DNA of 29,449 nt from Candidatus Altimarinota bacterium (GTDB taxonomy: Bacteria > Patescibacteriota > Gracilibacteria > UBA4473), in the NCBI GenBank assembly GCA_027028725.1, contig JALVIB010000044.1, positions 1 through 29,449 on the forward strand. The letters are read 5' to 3'. Made by a program: the position numbers and the translations under genes. Each line of letters begins with the position of its first letter. Position 1 is the first letter of the stretch. This document shows positions 14,129-22,737 of the stretch, in pieces. The notes beneath the pieces were generated by a model. It was not told the origin of the DNA and did no database searches. It saw only the letters and a list, made by a program, of their open reading frames with translations.

Positions 14129-14992
14129 ATGCAAAAACCATATTACAAAAAACCGAACTTCACCCTGTATCACGCAGATACTTTGGAATTTCTAAAAGAA
14201 CTTCCGGAAAATTCTGTTGATATGATTTTTGCAGATCCTCCTTATTTTTTATCAAGCGGAAGTTTTACTTGTCAAAACGGGAAAATGGTTAGTGTTAAAA
14301 AAGGTGATTGGGATTTGGGCAATGGAACAAAAAAGAATTTTGAATTTCATCTTGAATGGATAAAAGAATGTCGCCGAATTTTAAAGCCAAATGGCACAAT
14401 TTGGATAAGTGGAACTTATCACTCAATCTACCAATGCGGATTTGCACTTGAAATAAATAAATACCACATTCTCAATGATATAGCGTGGTTTAAGCCAAAC
14501 GCCGCGCCAAATTTGAGCTGTCGTTTTTTCACTGCAAGTCACGAAACTTTGATTTGGGCTCGCAAAGACAAAAAAGCAAAACACACTTTCAATTACAAAA
14601 CAATGGTTGAATGGGAAAATAATTATCAAAAAGAAATCAAATGCAAACATTGTGGTAAAAAAGATCGTTATGAAATCTTGCACGAAAAAGGAAAACAAAT
14701 GCGGAGCGTTTGGGCAATAAATACTCCACAAAAAATAGAAAAAACTTTTGGTAAACACCCTACACAAAAACCCTCAGAACTTTTAAAGAGGATCGTTTTA
14801 GCAAGCACAAATAAAGGCGATGTTATTTTAGATCCTTTTACTGGAAGCTCTACAACAGGGCTCGCGGCATACCTGTTCGGGCGAAAATTTATCGGTATAG
14901 ACAATGAAAAAAAATATCTTGATTTATCAATCAAGCGTTTTGAGGAGTTGGATAAAAATATTAAAAACCTTAAAAAGAAATCTAAAAAATAA
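14129..14992 (+). CDS. DpnA-like (M.DpnIIB type) DNA adenine methyltransferase
   Basis: 287 residues. The catalytic DPPY is at residues 36-39 near the N-terminus, and the AdoMet motif DPFTGSSTTG (about 235-244) is near the C-terminus, giving a beta-class order. Closest remembered relatives are DpnA-type enzymes. Shared segments include MIFADPPYFLSSG, VSVKKGDWD, LKPNGTIWISG, PNLSCRFFTASHETLIWARK and GKHPTQKPSELLKRIVLAST. DpnA methylates adenine in GATC, including single-stranded DNA, so GATC is the likely target here. An insertion with CKHC (about residues 171-175) lies before the VWAI segment. The usual DPFxGSGTT reads GSSTT, a mild change. The next gene is the matching endonuclease, now broken, which leaves this as an effectively orphan methyltransferase. 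Confidence 0.92.
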   Translation: MQKPYYKKPNFTLYHADTLEFLKELPENSVDMIFADPPYFLSSGSFTCQNGKMVSVKKGDWDLGNGTKKNFEFHLEWIKECRRILKPNGTIWISGTYHSIYQCGFALEINKYHILNDIAWFKPNAAPNLSCRFFTASHETLIWARKDKKAKHTFNYKTMVEWENNYQKEIKCKHCGKKDRYEILHEKGKQMRSVWAINTPQKIEKTFGKHPTQKPSELLKRIVLASTNKGDVILDPFTGSSTTGLAAYLFGRKFIGIDNEKKYLDLSIKRFEELDKNIKNLKKKSKK

Positions 14993-14994
14993 TT

Positions 14995-15899
14995 ATGAAA
15001 AATTTATTATTTTACAAAACGGTATTAAATTGCAATACAGAGGATCAAGTTTTTGATTTTCTTATTTCAAACTTAAAACCAAGCAATACAATTTGGTCAT
15101 ATTTTGTAAATTGGGAAAAAGTTTTTACCAATACAAAACAAATTGAAATTGCCTTGAATAATCTAAATTACTTGATTGGAAAAGATAATTTTGATGATGA
15201 ATTTAAATTTTTACTTAAAGAAAATCCAGGCATTGCAAAAGTTATCCCCGCTCTAGTTGTCCGTGACGGAAAGAATACAAAAAAGTTTAAAATTCTTGTT
15301 GATTATCAAAGCAAAAAACTTGTTTATGAAGATTATGATTTTTCTAAAAAAGAAATTTCTGATGATGATATAGAAAAATATCTACATTTCGTAAAAGAAA
15401 CTGGATTGAAAGCACTTATCACAAACAAGAAAATCAAAAACTTGGTTGATTATATGATCGGCGTTGAAGCCGGGCTTGACAGCAATGGGCGCAAAAATCG
15501 TGGCGGACATGCAATGGAAAATATAGTGGAAGTATTTATCAAAGATGTTTGTGAGAACAATAACTTTAAATATCTAAAAGAGGCAAATGCGGAAAAAATA
15601 AAGAGTGAGTTTGACTACGATGTGCCGGTTGACAAATCATCTCGCCGCTATGATTTTGTGATAGATAATGGAAAAGAGCTCTTTATTATGGTGGTGGTGG
15701 ATCGAAATTAAAATCTACAGCAGGAGAATACAGAAATTTGTTTGATGTATTGGACGGAAAGTATAAATTTTTCTGGATCACTGACGGTATGGGTTGGAAA
15801 ACAACGGCAAAGCCGTTGCGAGAAACTTTTGATCATAATGACTACCTTTTCAATCTTGCCATGCTTGAAAAAGGTATTTTAGAGTTTTTACTAAAATAG
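14995..15899 (+). pseudogene. DpnII/MboI-family restriction endonuclease, frameshifted
   Basis: The first frame (14995-15711) carries the family signature GVEAGLDSNGRKNRGGHAMENIVE and then RRYDFVIDNGKELFI before running into MVVVDRN and a stop. The remaining 70 codons continue in another frame from 15687 (YGGGGSKLKSTAGEYRNLF, FFWITDGMGW, LEKGILEFLLK) to TAG at 15897-15899. From memory of the family, a segment like (I)EVNF should join LFI to YGGGGSK. A loss of about 13 or 16 bases would explain both the shift and the missing residues. The lost Glu-x-Asn belongs to the PD-(D/E)xK active site, so the enzyme should be dead. An assembly or read error is possible. The intact version would cut GATC. 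Confidence 0.85.
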
Positions 15900-15902
15900 A
15901 TT

Positions 15903-17621
15903 ATGAAATACATTAAATTTACAATTAAACATTACAAAGGCATTACTGGTCCTCTTGAGATTGACTTACATAAAGCATCACTGATGCCAATTATTGGAGT
16001 AAATGAATGCGGAAAAACTACTATTCTGCAGGCAATATTTAGTTTTGATTATTTCAATGATTCTTTTAACGAAACCATTAGACACCTGGAAGATGTTTAT
16101 AATCTATATACAACAGATCCGCAAACACCAGAAATAAGTGCTGAAATTGAGATAACAAAAGATGAGATAAAAGAAACTCTCAAAAAATTAAAGAATGAAG
16201 ACACTTCTCTTGATAGTAAGATAAGATCATATACAAGATTATTAAAAGATTTTTCTGAAAAAATTATTATCTCGAGAGATATTAAAAAACGTAAGTATGA
16301 TATAGATTATGAAAAGTTTAACGATAATGATTTCAATGACACATTATCAAGAGCAATAATAAAAAAGTTGCCATACATACTTTTCTTTGATGATTTTAGA
16401 GACAATATAGAGGAAAAAATTGAAATTAAAAAAAGCAATGACGAAATGTCTGGCTGGTTAGCAATAGTCGATCGTCTTTTTCGTACTGCGGATGAAAATT
16501 TTGATATTCTCGAATTACCAAATAAGGAGGATAGGGTTAGGAAAACAACACTGGCAAAAGTTAATAAAATACTTAATGATACATTAACAAAAGAATGGCA
16601 AAATTTTAGATTAGATGATAAAGATGCATTAAAAATTAAAGTTGATTATGAAAAAGAAACAGAGACAACGGCAACTGGTCAGCCGATTGAGCGACATTTC
16701 ATAAAATTTGATGTGATAGAAAAGGACAAAGACGATAATGAATACTTCTTTTTCGTCAGAGATAGAAGTAAAGGATTTTTCTGGTTTTTTAATTTCGTAA
16801 TGAAGTTGGAATTTAATCCGAAAGTTGTAAATAATATAGACGGAGCAATTTATTTATTAGACGAGCCGGGTTCTTACTTACATGCTTCTGCGCAGGCAAA
16901 GTTATGCAAAAAACTAAAATCATTATCGGAAACAAACAAGGTGATTTATTGTACTCATTCCCACTATTTGCTCGATCCAGAAGTCGTACCAATAAACACC
17001 GTAAAAGTTGCCTCAAAAAATCCTGATAATTTTAAAATTGAATTATATTCAATTCATGAATATAAAGATGATGCAAAAAGCAAGAGATCAGCTTTCCAAC
17101 CAATTACAGACGCACTTCAGATCAAACCTCTTATCCTGGATCTAAACTACAAAAATGTACTAATTACCGAAGGGATATATGATTATTATGTATTTGAAAT
17201 GTTTAAAGGAAAAAGAAAAATAAACATACTTCCTGCTGCAAATGCAGAATCAATAAAATACTTTATTTCTCTCATGATTGCATGGCAAATAAATTATAAG
17301 GCTCTTTGGGACAATGATGATGAGGGCAGAAAAGAAAAAGATTTGGCAGAAAAATTTTTTGGCGAAATTGAGGCAAATAGTAATTTCTATTTATTGCCAC
17401 ACAAAACATCGCGAACAAAGAAAACTATTTTGCAAAATTTGTTTACTGGTAACGACCTTGTAATGATTAAAGACGAGCTTGGGTTAAATAGGAATTCATC
17501 CTTTGAAAAAACAATTTTATCATTATTCTATAGCAAAAATAAAAACAAAATTTTGAAAAAAATTTCCAAAGACACAAAAGGTAATTTTAAAAAAGTTTTT
17601 GATCTGTTGTTTAAAAATTAA
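15903..17621 (+). CDS. OLD-family ATPase with TOPRIM nuclease domain
   Basis: 572 residues. The ATPase half has Walker A GVNECGKTT (residues 32-40) and Walker B GAIYLLDEPGSYLHASAQ with Asp320-Glu321; a helical region lies between. YCTHSHYLLDP follows as the switch histidine segment. The TOPRIM half shows ITEGIYD (Glu423, Asp427) and DNDDEG (470-475), the metal-binding acids. This is the domain order of OLD/GajA-type defence nucleases. No UvrD-like GajB partner is adjacent, so it is either a single-gene OLD system or works with the other operon members. It starts three bases after the restriction gene's stop. No iterated motif is present in the gene. Confidence 0.9.
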   Translation: MKYIKFTIKHYKGITGPLEIDLHKASLMPIIGVNECGKTTILQAIFSFDYFNDSFNETIRHLEDVYNLYTTDPQTPEISAEIEITKDEIKETLKKLKNEDTSLDSKIRSYTRLLKDFSEKIIISRDIKKRKYDIDYEKFNDNDFNDTLSRAIIKKLPYILFFDDFRDNIEEKIEIKKSNDEMSGWLAIVDRLFRTADENFDILELPNKEDRVRKTTLAKVNKILNDTLTKEWQNFRLDDKDALKIKVDYEKETETTATGQPIERHFIKFDVIEKDKDDNEYFFFVRDRSKGFFWFFNFVMKLEFNPKVVNNIDGAIYLLDEPGSYLHASAQAKLCKKLKSLSETNKVIYCTHSHYLLDPEVVPINTVKVASKNPDNFKIELYSIHEYKDDAKSKRSAFQPITDALQIKPLILDLNYKNVLITEGIYDYYVFEMFKGKRKINILPAANAESIKYFISLMIAWQINYKALWDNDDEGRKEKDLAEKFFGEIEANSNFYLLPHKTSRTKKTILQNLFTGNDLVMIKDELGLNRNSSFEKTILSLFYSKNKNKILKKISKDTKGNFKKVFDLLFKN

Positions 17622-18020
17622 GGGAGTAACGCTTGCGCGCGCCATGGGTGGGTTGGGGCAAGCACAATGTGATTTGATTGTGCTATCAGTTGTGTGATAG
17701 CACAAAGCTTATTGAAAAACTTTTACCATTGTAATCTAAACGAAGCCGACGAGTGAGCCACGAGAGCGCCGAGCAGGCATTTGGCGAGTTTACGAGCTAA
17801 GCCAGTGCGAGGCGTCTCTCGTGAGCGAGCGGAGCGGAGGGGCGCGGCTGAGTTGTTTTGCGCGTCCCGTTAGGGCGCGCGAGATAAAAGCGCGGGCTTT
17901 GCCCGCACCGCTGTTTAATTGTTTTGAAACCAAGTCCGAGCTTGGTAAAATAAACGCATCAGTAAATTACTTGACGAAAAATTTGACTTTTTCCGCGAAA
18001 TAACAAGAATTTGGTTGTTA
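17622..18020. other. GC-rich gene-free spacer after the defence operon
   Basis: The start holds GCACAAT/ATTGTGC and then a perfect ten-base inverted repeat TGTGCTATCA/TGATAGCACA (17679-17704) with a six-base loop. From about 17,730 to 17,910 the base composition turns strikingly GC-rich, with GCGGGC-TTT-GCCCGC near 17891 and a degenerate CCAAGTCCGAGCTTGG palindrome near 17932. A short frame at 17821-18003 shows no gene-like features. This block may be the right border of the acquired island. Confidence 0.6.
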
Positions 18021-18053
18021 GATGATTAACTTAAAGAGTTAATCGTCTTTTTT
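18021..18053 (+). terminator. Terminator-like hairpin in the nusA leader
   Basis: GATGATTAACT (18021-18031) pairs with AGTTAATCGTC (18037-18047) around a five-base loop, followed by six T residues. It ends 35 bases before the nusA ATG. It may be an attenuator controlling nusA or simply the end of an upstream transcript. The palindrome CGCGAAATTTCGCG (18055-18068) follows at once. Confidence 0.7.
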
Positions 18054-18088
18054 CCGCGAAATTTCGCGACATTCTTCATTTTTTGCTT

Positions 18089-19387
18089 ATGCAAAGTCAG
18101 TTACAAGCCGCTATCAACCAAATCTGTGCCGAAAAAAATATCGATAAAGAAGTTGTTATCAACGCTATCGAAGAAGGAATTGCTCTTGCTTACCGCAAAG
18201 ATTTCGGACACAAAGATCAAGTTATCAAAGTTATTTTGGGAGACGATATCAGCGAATTAAAGATTTTTGAAGAACGAACAGTTGTAAAGAAAGTAGAAAA
18301 TTTTGAAAAAGAAATTTCTCTGAAAGATGCACAGAAAATCAATCCAGTGGTTGAAATTGGACAAACTATTTATGTTCCGCTAAAGCTGGAAGAAAACTTC
18401 GGACGAATTGCAGCGCAAACGGCGAGACAAGTTATGACACAGAAAATTCAAGAAGCTGAGAGGTCTATGCTTTTTGAAAAATTCAAAGGACGCGAAGGAG
18501 AACTCTTAACCGCGCGTGTGCAAAAAGTTGATCGTGATTCAGCCTTAATTGAAATTGAAGGAATTACCACAATTTTACCGCGTCGCGGACAAATTATGGG
18601 CGAAAAATACTTCACTGGACAACGAATTAAAGTTTATTTGGAATCTGTTGAACAAACTAGTCGTGGTCCTCAGTTAAATATCACTCGAACCAGTCCTAAA
18701 TTTATTGAAGCACTTTTTGAAGCAGAAATCCCAGAAATTCGCGAAGGATTGGTTTATATCGCTAGAATGGCGCGTGAACACGGAGTTCGTTGTAAAATCG
18801 CTGTAGCTTCTGATGATAATTCTATTGATCCGGTTGGAGCTTTTGTTGGACAACGAGGAAGCCGAATTAACGCCGTTATGGAAGAAGTTGGTGATGAAAG
18901 ATTGGATATTATTCAATACTACGAAGATCCAAAGAAATTATTGAAAGCGGCTCTGGCTCCCGCGAAAATTGCCAAAGTGGAGTTTTTCAAAGGAGAAAAC
19001 GGAGAAGATCGCGTTAAAATATTCGTTCGTGAAGAAGAACGGGCGATTACAATTGGTCGTAAAGGACAAAATGTGCGATTGGCAGGACAACTTGTGGGAA
19101 TGCAAATTGATGTGATAACTTTTGATGGACCGGATGAAGAAGACGAATCATTGAAAGCGGAAGTTGTCACTAAACAAAAGAAAGAGAAGAAAGAAATTTC
19201 TGAAAAGCTAACAATTGACCACCTTGAAGGAGTTGATAAAGAAGTTATCGCGACTTTGATGGATATTGGATTATCGCAGATTAAACAATTTGAAGGACTT
19301 CAACCGGAAGAATTAGCAGAAATTGGTATTTCACTAACTGATGCCAAAACAGTCGTAAAAGCTGTTAAAAAGTTTTTAGGTAATTAA
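18089..19387 (+). CDS. nusA: Transcription termination/antitermination protein NusA
   Basis: 432 residues from the ATG at 18089; a TTG two codons upstream is less likely. The N-terminal RNA polymerase-binding domain (about 1-125) includes INAIEEGIALAYRKDFG. An S1 domain follows (about 130-200), then KH1 and KH2 (IDPVGAFVGQRGSRINAVMEEVGDERLDII; AITIGRKGQNVRLAGQLVGMQIDVI). A charged linker leads to a C-terminal helix-hairpin-helix-like repeat (LEGVDKEVIATLMDIGLSQIKQFEGL). NusA modulates pausing, termination and antitermination. Neither rimP nor infB, its common neighbours, is here. A hairpin with T run in its leader suggests autoregulation. The single motif copy encodes PAKI and is the first after the motif-free segment. 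Confidence 0.98.
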   Translation: MQSQLQAAINQICAEKNIDKEVVINAIEEGIALAYRKDFGHKDQVIKVILGDDISELKIFEERTVVKKVENFEKEISLKDAQKINPVVEIGQTIYVPLKLEENFGRIAAQTARQVMTQKIQEAERSMLFEKFKGREGELLTARVQKVDRDSALIEIEGITTILPRRGQIMGEKYFTGQRIKVYLESVEQTSRGPQLNITRTSPKFIEALFEAEIPEIREGLVYIARMAREHGVRCKIAVASDDNSIDPVGAFVGQRGSRINAVMEEVGDERLDIIQYYEDPKKLLKAALAPAKIAKVEFFKGENGEDRVKIFVREEERAITIGRKGQNVRLAGQLVGMQIDVITFDGPDEEDESLKAEVVTKQKKEKKEISEKLTIDHLEGVDKEVIATLMDIGLSQIKQFEGLQPEELAEIGISLTDAKTVVKAVKKFLGN

Positions 19388-19458
19388 AATTCTGCTATTT
19401 TTTTTTAATTTTCATATTTTTTTAGGTATAATTTTCTTGTAAATAATTTTTGTTAAGT

Positions 19459-19908
19459 ATGAAAAAATATCTTTTGTCAGCAATTTTCGCGGGATTTTTG
19501 GTTTTCGGTGGAGGGGTTTTGCCTAATTTCACAAACCAGCAAATTGCTTATGCGACACAAGAAAACGAAAAATCAGGTGATTATTCTGATTTCAAAGGAA
19601 TAATTCCTTCAAAAGAAGGTGCCTCAGAGGCAACTAAAGCACTTTCTCATCGGATCAAAACCGGTCAGGTTAAACTGGGAGATATTTTGATAATTATTGT
19701 TAAAATGATTGATTTAGTGACAAAATTTGCCGGAACTATCGCGGTTTTATTCTTAATTTATGGTGGTTATCAATACATGATCGGTTCAATTTCTGATGAC
19801 AAAGAAAGCGCGAAAAAAACAATTCAGTACGCGGTTATGGGGCTGATTGTGACTTTTTTGGCGTATGTTATCGTTAACCTTGTTCAAGTTCAGTTCCTGG
19901 GGGGATAA
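19459..19908 (+). CDS. VirB2/TrbC-like pilin or small secreted membrane protein
   Basis: 149 residues from the ATG at 19459. Residues 1-33 are a signal peptide (MKKYLLSAIFAGFLVFGGG...), probably cut after YAT or a nearby Ala. A soluble stretch follows, then two membrane helices (about 79-102 and 122-145) joined by a short charged loop (GSISDDKESAKKTIQ). Two close helices after a signal peptide are the layout of VirB2/TrbC pilins, and proteins like this are common in Patescibacteria. It may form an extracellular filament or a pore. A TATAAT box lies at 19427-19432. The motif copy encodes FAGFL within the signal peptide. The next gene is 48 bases on and probably co-transcribed. Confidence 0.8.
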   Translation: MKKYLLSAIFAGFLVFGGGVLPNFTNQQIAYATQENEKSGDYSDFKGIIPSKEGASEATKALSHRIKTGQVKLGDILIIIVKMIDLVTKFAGTIAVLFLIYGGYQYMIGSISDDKESAKKTIQYAVMGLIVTFLAYVIVNLVQVQFLGG

Positions 19909-19956
19909 TTCTCGAGATTTCTTGACGATTTTTAGAAAATTTTTACAATTTTGACA

Positions 19957-20406
19957 ATGGAAACAATTATTCAAAAAGCGTTAAAAAGACTGCTAGATGA
20001 GTTCGGAGCGGACTATTTGTGTGTGACAGTTATGGAAGATAACGGGCATTATCGTGCCAATATCGAAACTGATCATGCCGCGCAACTTATCGGACGAAAC
20101 GGAAAGACTTTGAGTGCCTTGCAAGTTCTGTTGAAAAACATTTTGTGGGCACAAAATGATGACAAAATTTTCGTTACCATCGATGTGGACGGATACCGCA
20201 AAGAACAAGAAGACAAAGTTCTTTCGCGAGTTGAGAAAACCATTGATTTAATGAAAGAACGAAACTTGTCTGAAATGAAACTTCATCCAATGAGTCCTTA
20301 TTTTCGTCGAGTGGTGCATACTTGGATTTCGGCTACTTATCCGGAATTGACCACGGAATCAGTCGGGGAAGGTCCAAGTAGAGCAATTAAAGTGCTTTAT
20401 CGTTAG
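19957..20406 (+). CDS. khpB: KhpB/Jag RNA-binding protein (KH and R3H domains)
   Basis: 149 residues from the ATG at 19957. The KH domain carries LIGRNGKTLSALQVLLKNIL with its GxxG loop. The R3H domain carries LHPMSPYFRRVVHTWI and GEGPSRAIKV. The N-terminal Jag-N domain found in many homologues is missing, giving the short form. KhpB binds RNA and helps control cell elongation and division in Gram-positive bacteria. It usually follows yidC, which is absent here; instead it follows a membrane pilin-like gene. An iterated-motif copy follows the stop and forms the palindrome CGCGAAATTTCGCG (20416-20429). Confidence 0.93.
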   Translation: METIIQKALKRLLDEFGADYLCVTVMEDNGHYRANIETDHAAQLIGRNGKTLSALQVLLKNILWAQNDDKIFVTIDVDGYRKEQEDKVLSRVEKTIDLMKERNLSEMKLHPMSPYFRRVVHTWISATYPELTTESVGEGPSRAIKVLYR

Positions 20407-20443
20407 ACAAAATCCCGCGAAATTTCGCGAAAATAAAAAACTT

Positions 20444-20483
20444 CCCGCCTGAGTATTTCTCATACGATGGCGGGATCTTCGAA
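20444..20483. repeat. CCCGCC...GGCGGGATCTTCGAA repeat, copy 2
   Basis: CCCGCC (20444-20449) pairs with GGCGGG (20469-20474) and is followed by ATCTTCGAA, as in the copy at 12528-12566. A partial AGTAGATTGCC repeat follows at about 20505. Confidence 0.75.
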
Positions 20484-20547
20484 TTATTTCCACAAAATAA
20501 GGAAGTAGATTGCCACGCTAAGCTCGCAGTAAAACTTTGCGGGGGTT

Positions 20548-22737
20548 TTACCGATCCGGTGGGATTTTGTAGTAGGAAAGTAAAAATTTCGCGACTTTAC
20601 GAAAAGTCCGAGCGGCGGTTTCCGATCCCCACTGAGATTTTTTCGGATAATCGTATTTCACAAGAATTACAAATTTTGGATGCTTAATCGGTGCAAATCC
20701 CGCGAAACTAGTGATTGTTGTTCCTTCTCCGCGCAAAGCTTTTCCGTTGCGGTAAGTCTGGGAAGTTCCGGTTTTCCCCATAATGGTATATCCCTTAATC
20801 CGCGCTCCGCGGGCAACTCCGTTGTCCACGGAATTCAACAACATCGCCTTAATTGTTTGATAAGTTTTTTCGGAAATCACACGATGCACTCTTTCCGGTG
20901 AAAATTTCTCAATTGTTCCGTCCGGATGATGAACTTCTTCCACCAATAAAGGTTTCATCAAGTATCCGCCATTTGCCAAAGAAGCAAAAGACATTGCCAC
21001 TTGAATTGGTGTCGCGGAAAATCCTTGTCCGTATCCGTGCGTAATTAATTCCGATTCCGCCCAATCTTGCCAAAACTCTAATTTTCCGCGAGCTTCTCCG
21101 TCTAAATCAATATCAGTGTATTCTCCAAATCCCCATTTTTTCAAATACTCGTAAAACAATTCGCGCCCCATTTTGCGCGTAATAAAAGCGATTCCGGTAT
21201 TCAAAGACCGATTAATAACTGAAATCATCGTAGTTTCTCCCGCGTAAATTCCGTCTGAATTCTTAATTTCAAACTCATCAACTTCAACTGGTCCATCGTC
21301 ATCATAAGTTGTTTGTGGCGTCACTTCATCAGAATTTATCGCGGCTGCCATCGTTAGAGCTTTGATAACTGATCCCGGTTCGTATTCATCAGAAATCGTT
21401 TTGTTTCGGAAAACTTGCGGTCCCCAAATATTGAAATATCTATAAAACTTGTCTTCAGTTTCCACTGTCGGAATTCGCTGATTAAAAGTTTCATCCTCGC
21501 GATCGGCAATTTCCTGATTTGGATCAATTTCGTATTTGGTGAAAACTTCACTAAACTCATTTGGATTAAAACTCGGCGCGTTTGCCATAGCGATAATTTC
21601 GCCAGTTTCAGGATTGATTACGATAACTTGTCCAAAATCAGCGCGAAAATCATTTAAATCTTCCTGTAAAATTCTTTCCACTTCTCCTTGTACGACACGA
21701 TCAATGGAAAGAACAATGTCTGCACCATCTTCGGCTTTTTTTAGCGCGAAATCTTTAGAAAAAATTCGTTGACCTCGCGTGTTTGTCGCTCCCATGATTT
21801 CTCCCGCGCGCCCTTTCAAATCATCATCAAACCGTCCTTCAATCCCATATTGTCCAACTCCTTGACTATCCACAAACCCCAAAACCTGCGCCCCCAACTG
21901 TTTTTCCGGATAATATCGCCAGTGTTCATCGCGCAACTGCACTCCGCGCAAAATCTCGCGAAATTTTGGATTTTCTTTAAGTTCAATAATTTTATCGGAA
22001 ATTTCTGGCACAATTTTATGTGTAATTTCTACATACCGCCGAATTCGGCGCGTAATTGATTTAGCAACTTTTTCTGGATCAAGACCCAACAAAGGCGAAA
22101 TCGCTTTAGCAACTTCTTCTGGAGAAGAAATTTGTGTCGGATCAACAACAACATTATCGTTTTCAATAAAAATCCCGCGAATTTTTAAATCCAAAATCAT
22201 TTTGGCACGAGATTGAGAAATATCGGTAAAAATAATCACTTTGCGTTTCTCAATTTCCGAGAAAATTTTGGCTAATTCTTGCTGATAAATATCAATTGCC
22301 ATCTGTTCCAAAGGCGAAATTTCCTCATCATCAAAATTGATATTACAGCCCTCCATTTCTTCACAATGGCTTCGAATTAGAAGCGGTGCTAATAATTTCG
22401 CGGCTTTTTTCGGTTGTCCGGTTCGTTCTTGCTCGTTAATTGGTTTATTTTTCGTATAATTAGGATAATTCAGAATCAGCGGATCAATAAACAACATTTT
22501 TAGCGTATTGTTTGTCGCCAAAGGAACTAATTCATCTGACAAATAATTTTTTTTCACCAAAATTTTTCCGCGACGCGCCGGCAGAACAGATCTTTTCTCA
22601 TGTTGAGCGCGTGCCTCTGCCGAGTATTCTTCGTGTTGTAAAACTTGTAATCCAAAAAGTCGCACCGCAAAAACTAAAAAAATTCCCGCGAAAAATATCT
22701 TTAAAACCCGAATTCTCGTTTGAAAATCTTTTTCCAT
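20548..22737 (-). CDS. Class B penicillin-binding protein (FtsI/PBP2-type transpeptidase)
   Basis: 729 residues, longer than the usual 550-650. A membrane anchor (about 10-30) is followed by RRGKILVK, the start of the PBP dimerisation domain, which contains long insertions. The transpeptidase domain has all three active-site motifs: Ser456-V-I-Lys459 in EPGSVIK, Ser511-Leu-Asn513 in RSLNTG, and Lys655-Thr-Gly657 in GKTGTSQ. It cross-links peptidoglycan outside the membrane, in division or elongation; which one cannot be told. A TAAAAT box (22751-22746 on the minus strand) ends eight bases before the ATG, suggesting a leaderless mRNA. Three iterated-motif copies lie in the gene, two of them encoding FAGF-type residues, one within the membrane anchor. 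Confidence 0.95.
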   Translation of the reverse strand: MEKDFQTRIRVLKIFFAGIFLVFAVRLFGLQVLQHEEYSAEARAQHEKRSVLPARRGKILVKKNYLSDELVPLATNNTLKMLFIDPLILNYPNYTKNKPINEQERTGQPKKAAKLLAPLLIRSHCEEMEGCNINFDDEEISPLEQMAIDIYQQELAKIFSEIEKRKVIIFTDISQSRAKMILDLKIRGIFIENDNVVVDPTQISSPEEVAKAISPLLGLDPEKVAKSITRRIRRYVEITHKIVPEISDKIIELKENPKFREILRGVQLRDEHWRYYPEKQLGAQVLGFVDSQGVGQYGIEGRFDDDLKGRAGEIMGATNTRGQRIFSKDFALKKAEDGADIVLSIDRVVQGEVERILQEDLNDFRADFGQVIVINPETGEIIAMANAPSFNPNEFSEVFTKYEIDPNQEIADREDETFNQRIPTVETEDKFYRYFNIWGPQVFRNKTISDEYEPGSVIKALTMAAAINSDEVTPQTTYDDDGPVEVDEFEIKNSDGIYAGETTMISVINRSLNTGIAFITRKMGRELFYEYLKKWGFGEYTDIDLDGEARGKLEFWQDWAESELITHGYGQGFSATPIQVAMSFASLANGGYLMKPLLVEEVHHPDGTIEKFSPERVHRVISEKTYQTIKAMLLNSVDNGVARGARIKGYTIMGKTGTSQTYRNGKALRGEGTTITSFAGFAPIKHPKFVILVKYDYPKKSQWGSETAARTFRKVAKFLLSYYKIPPDR

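Noticed and set aside
17821..18003. Short plus-strand frame in the GC-rich spacer before nusA
   Set aside because: It lies across hairpins and a degenerate palindrome, has no promoter or family features, and reads like translated repeats.
12857..18020. Prophage or integrative element at tRNA-Ala
   Set aside because: No integrase, no phage structural genes and no repeated tRNA 3' end were found near the right border. Acquisition is supported by the motif desert only, not by a visible integration system.
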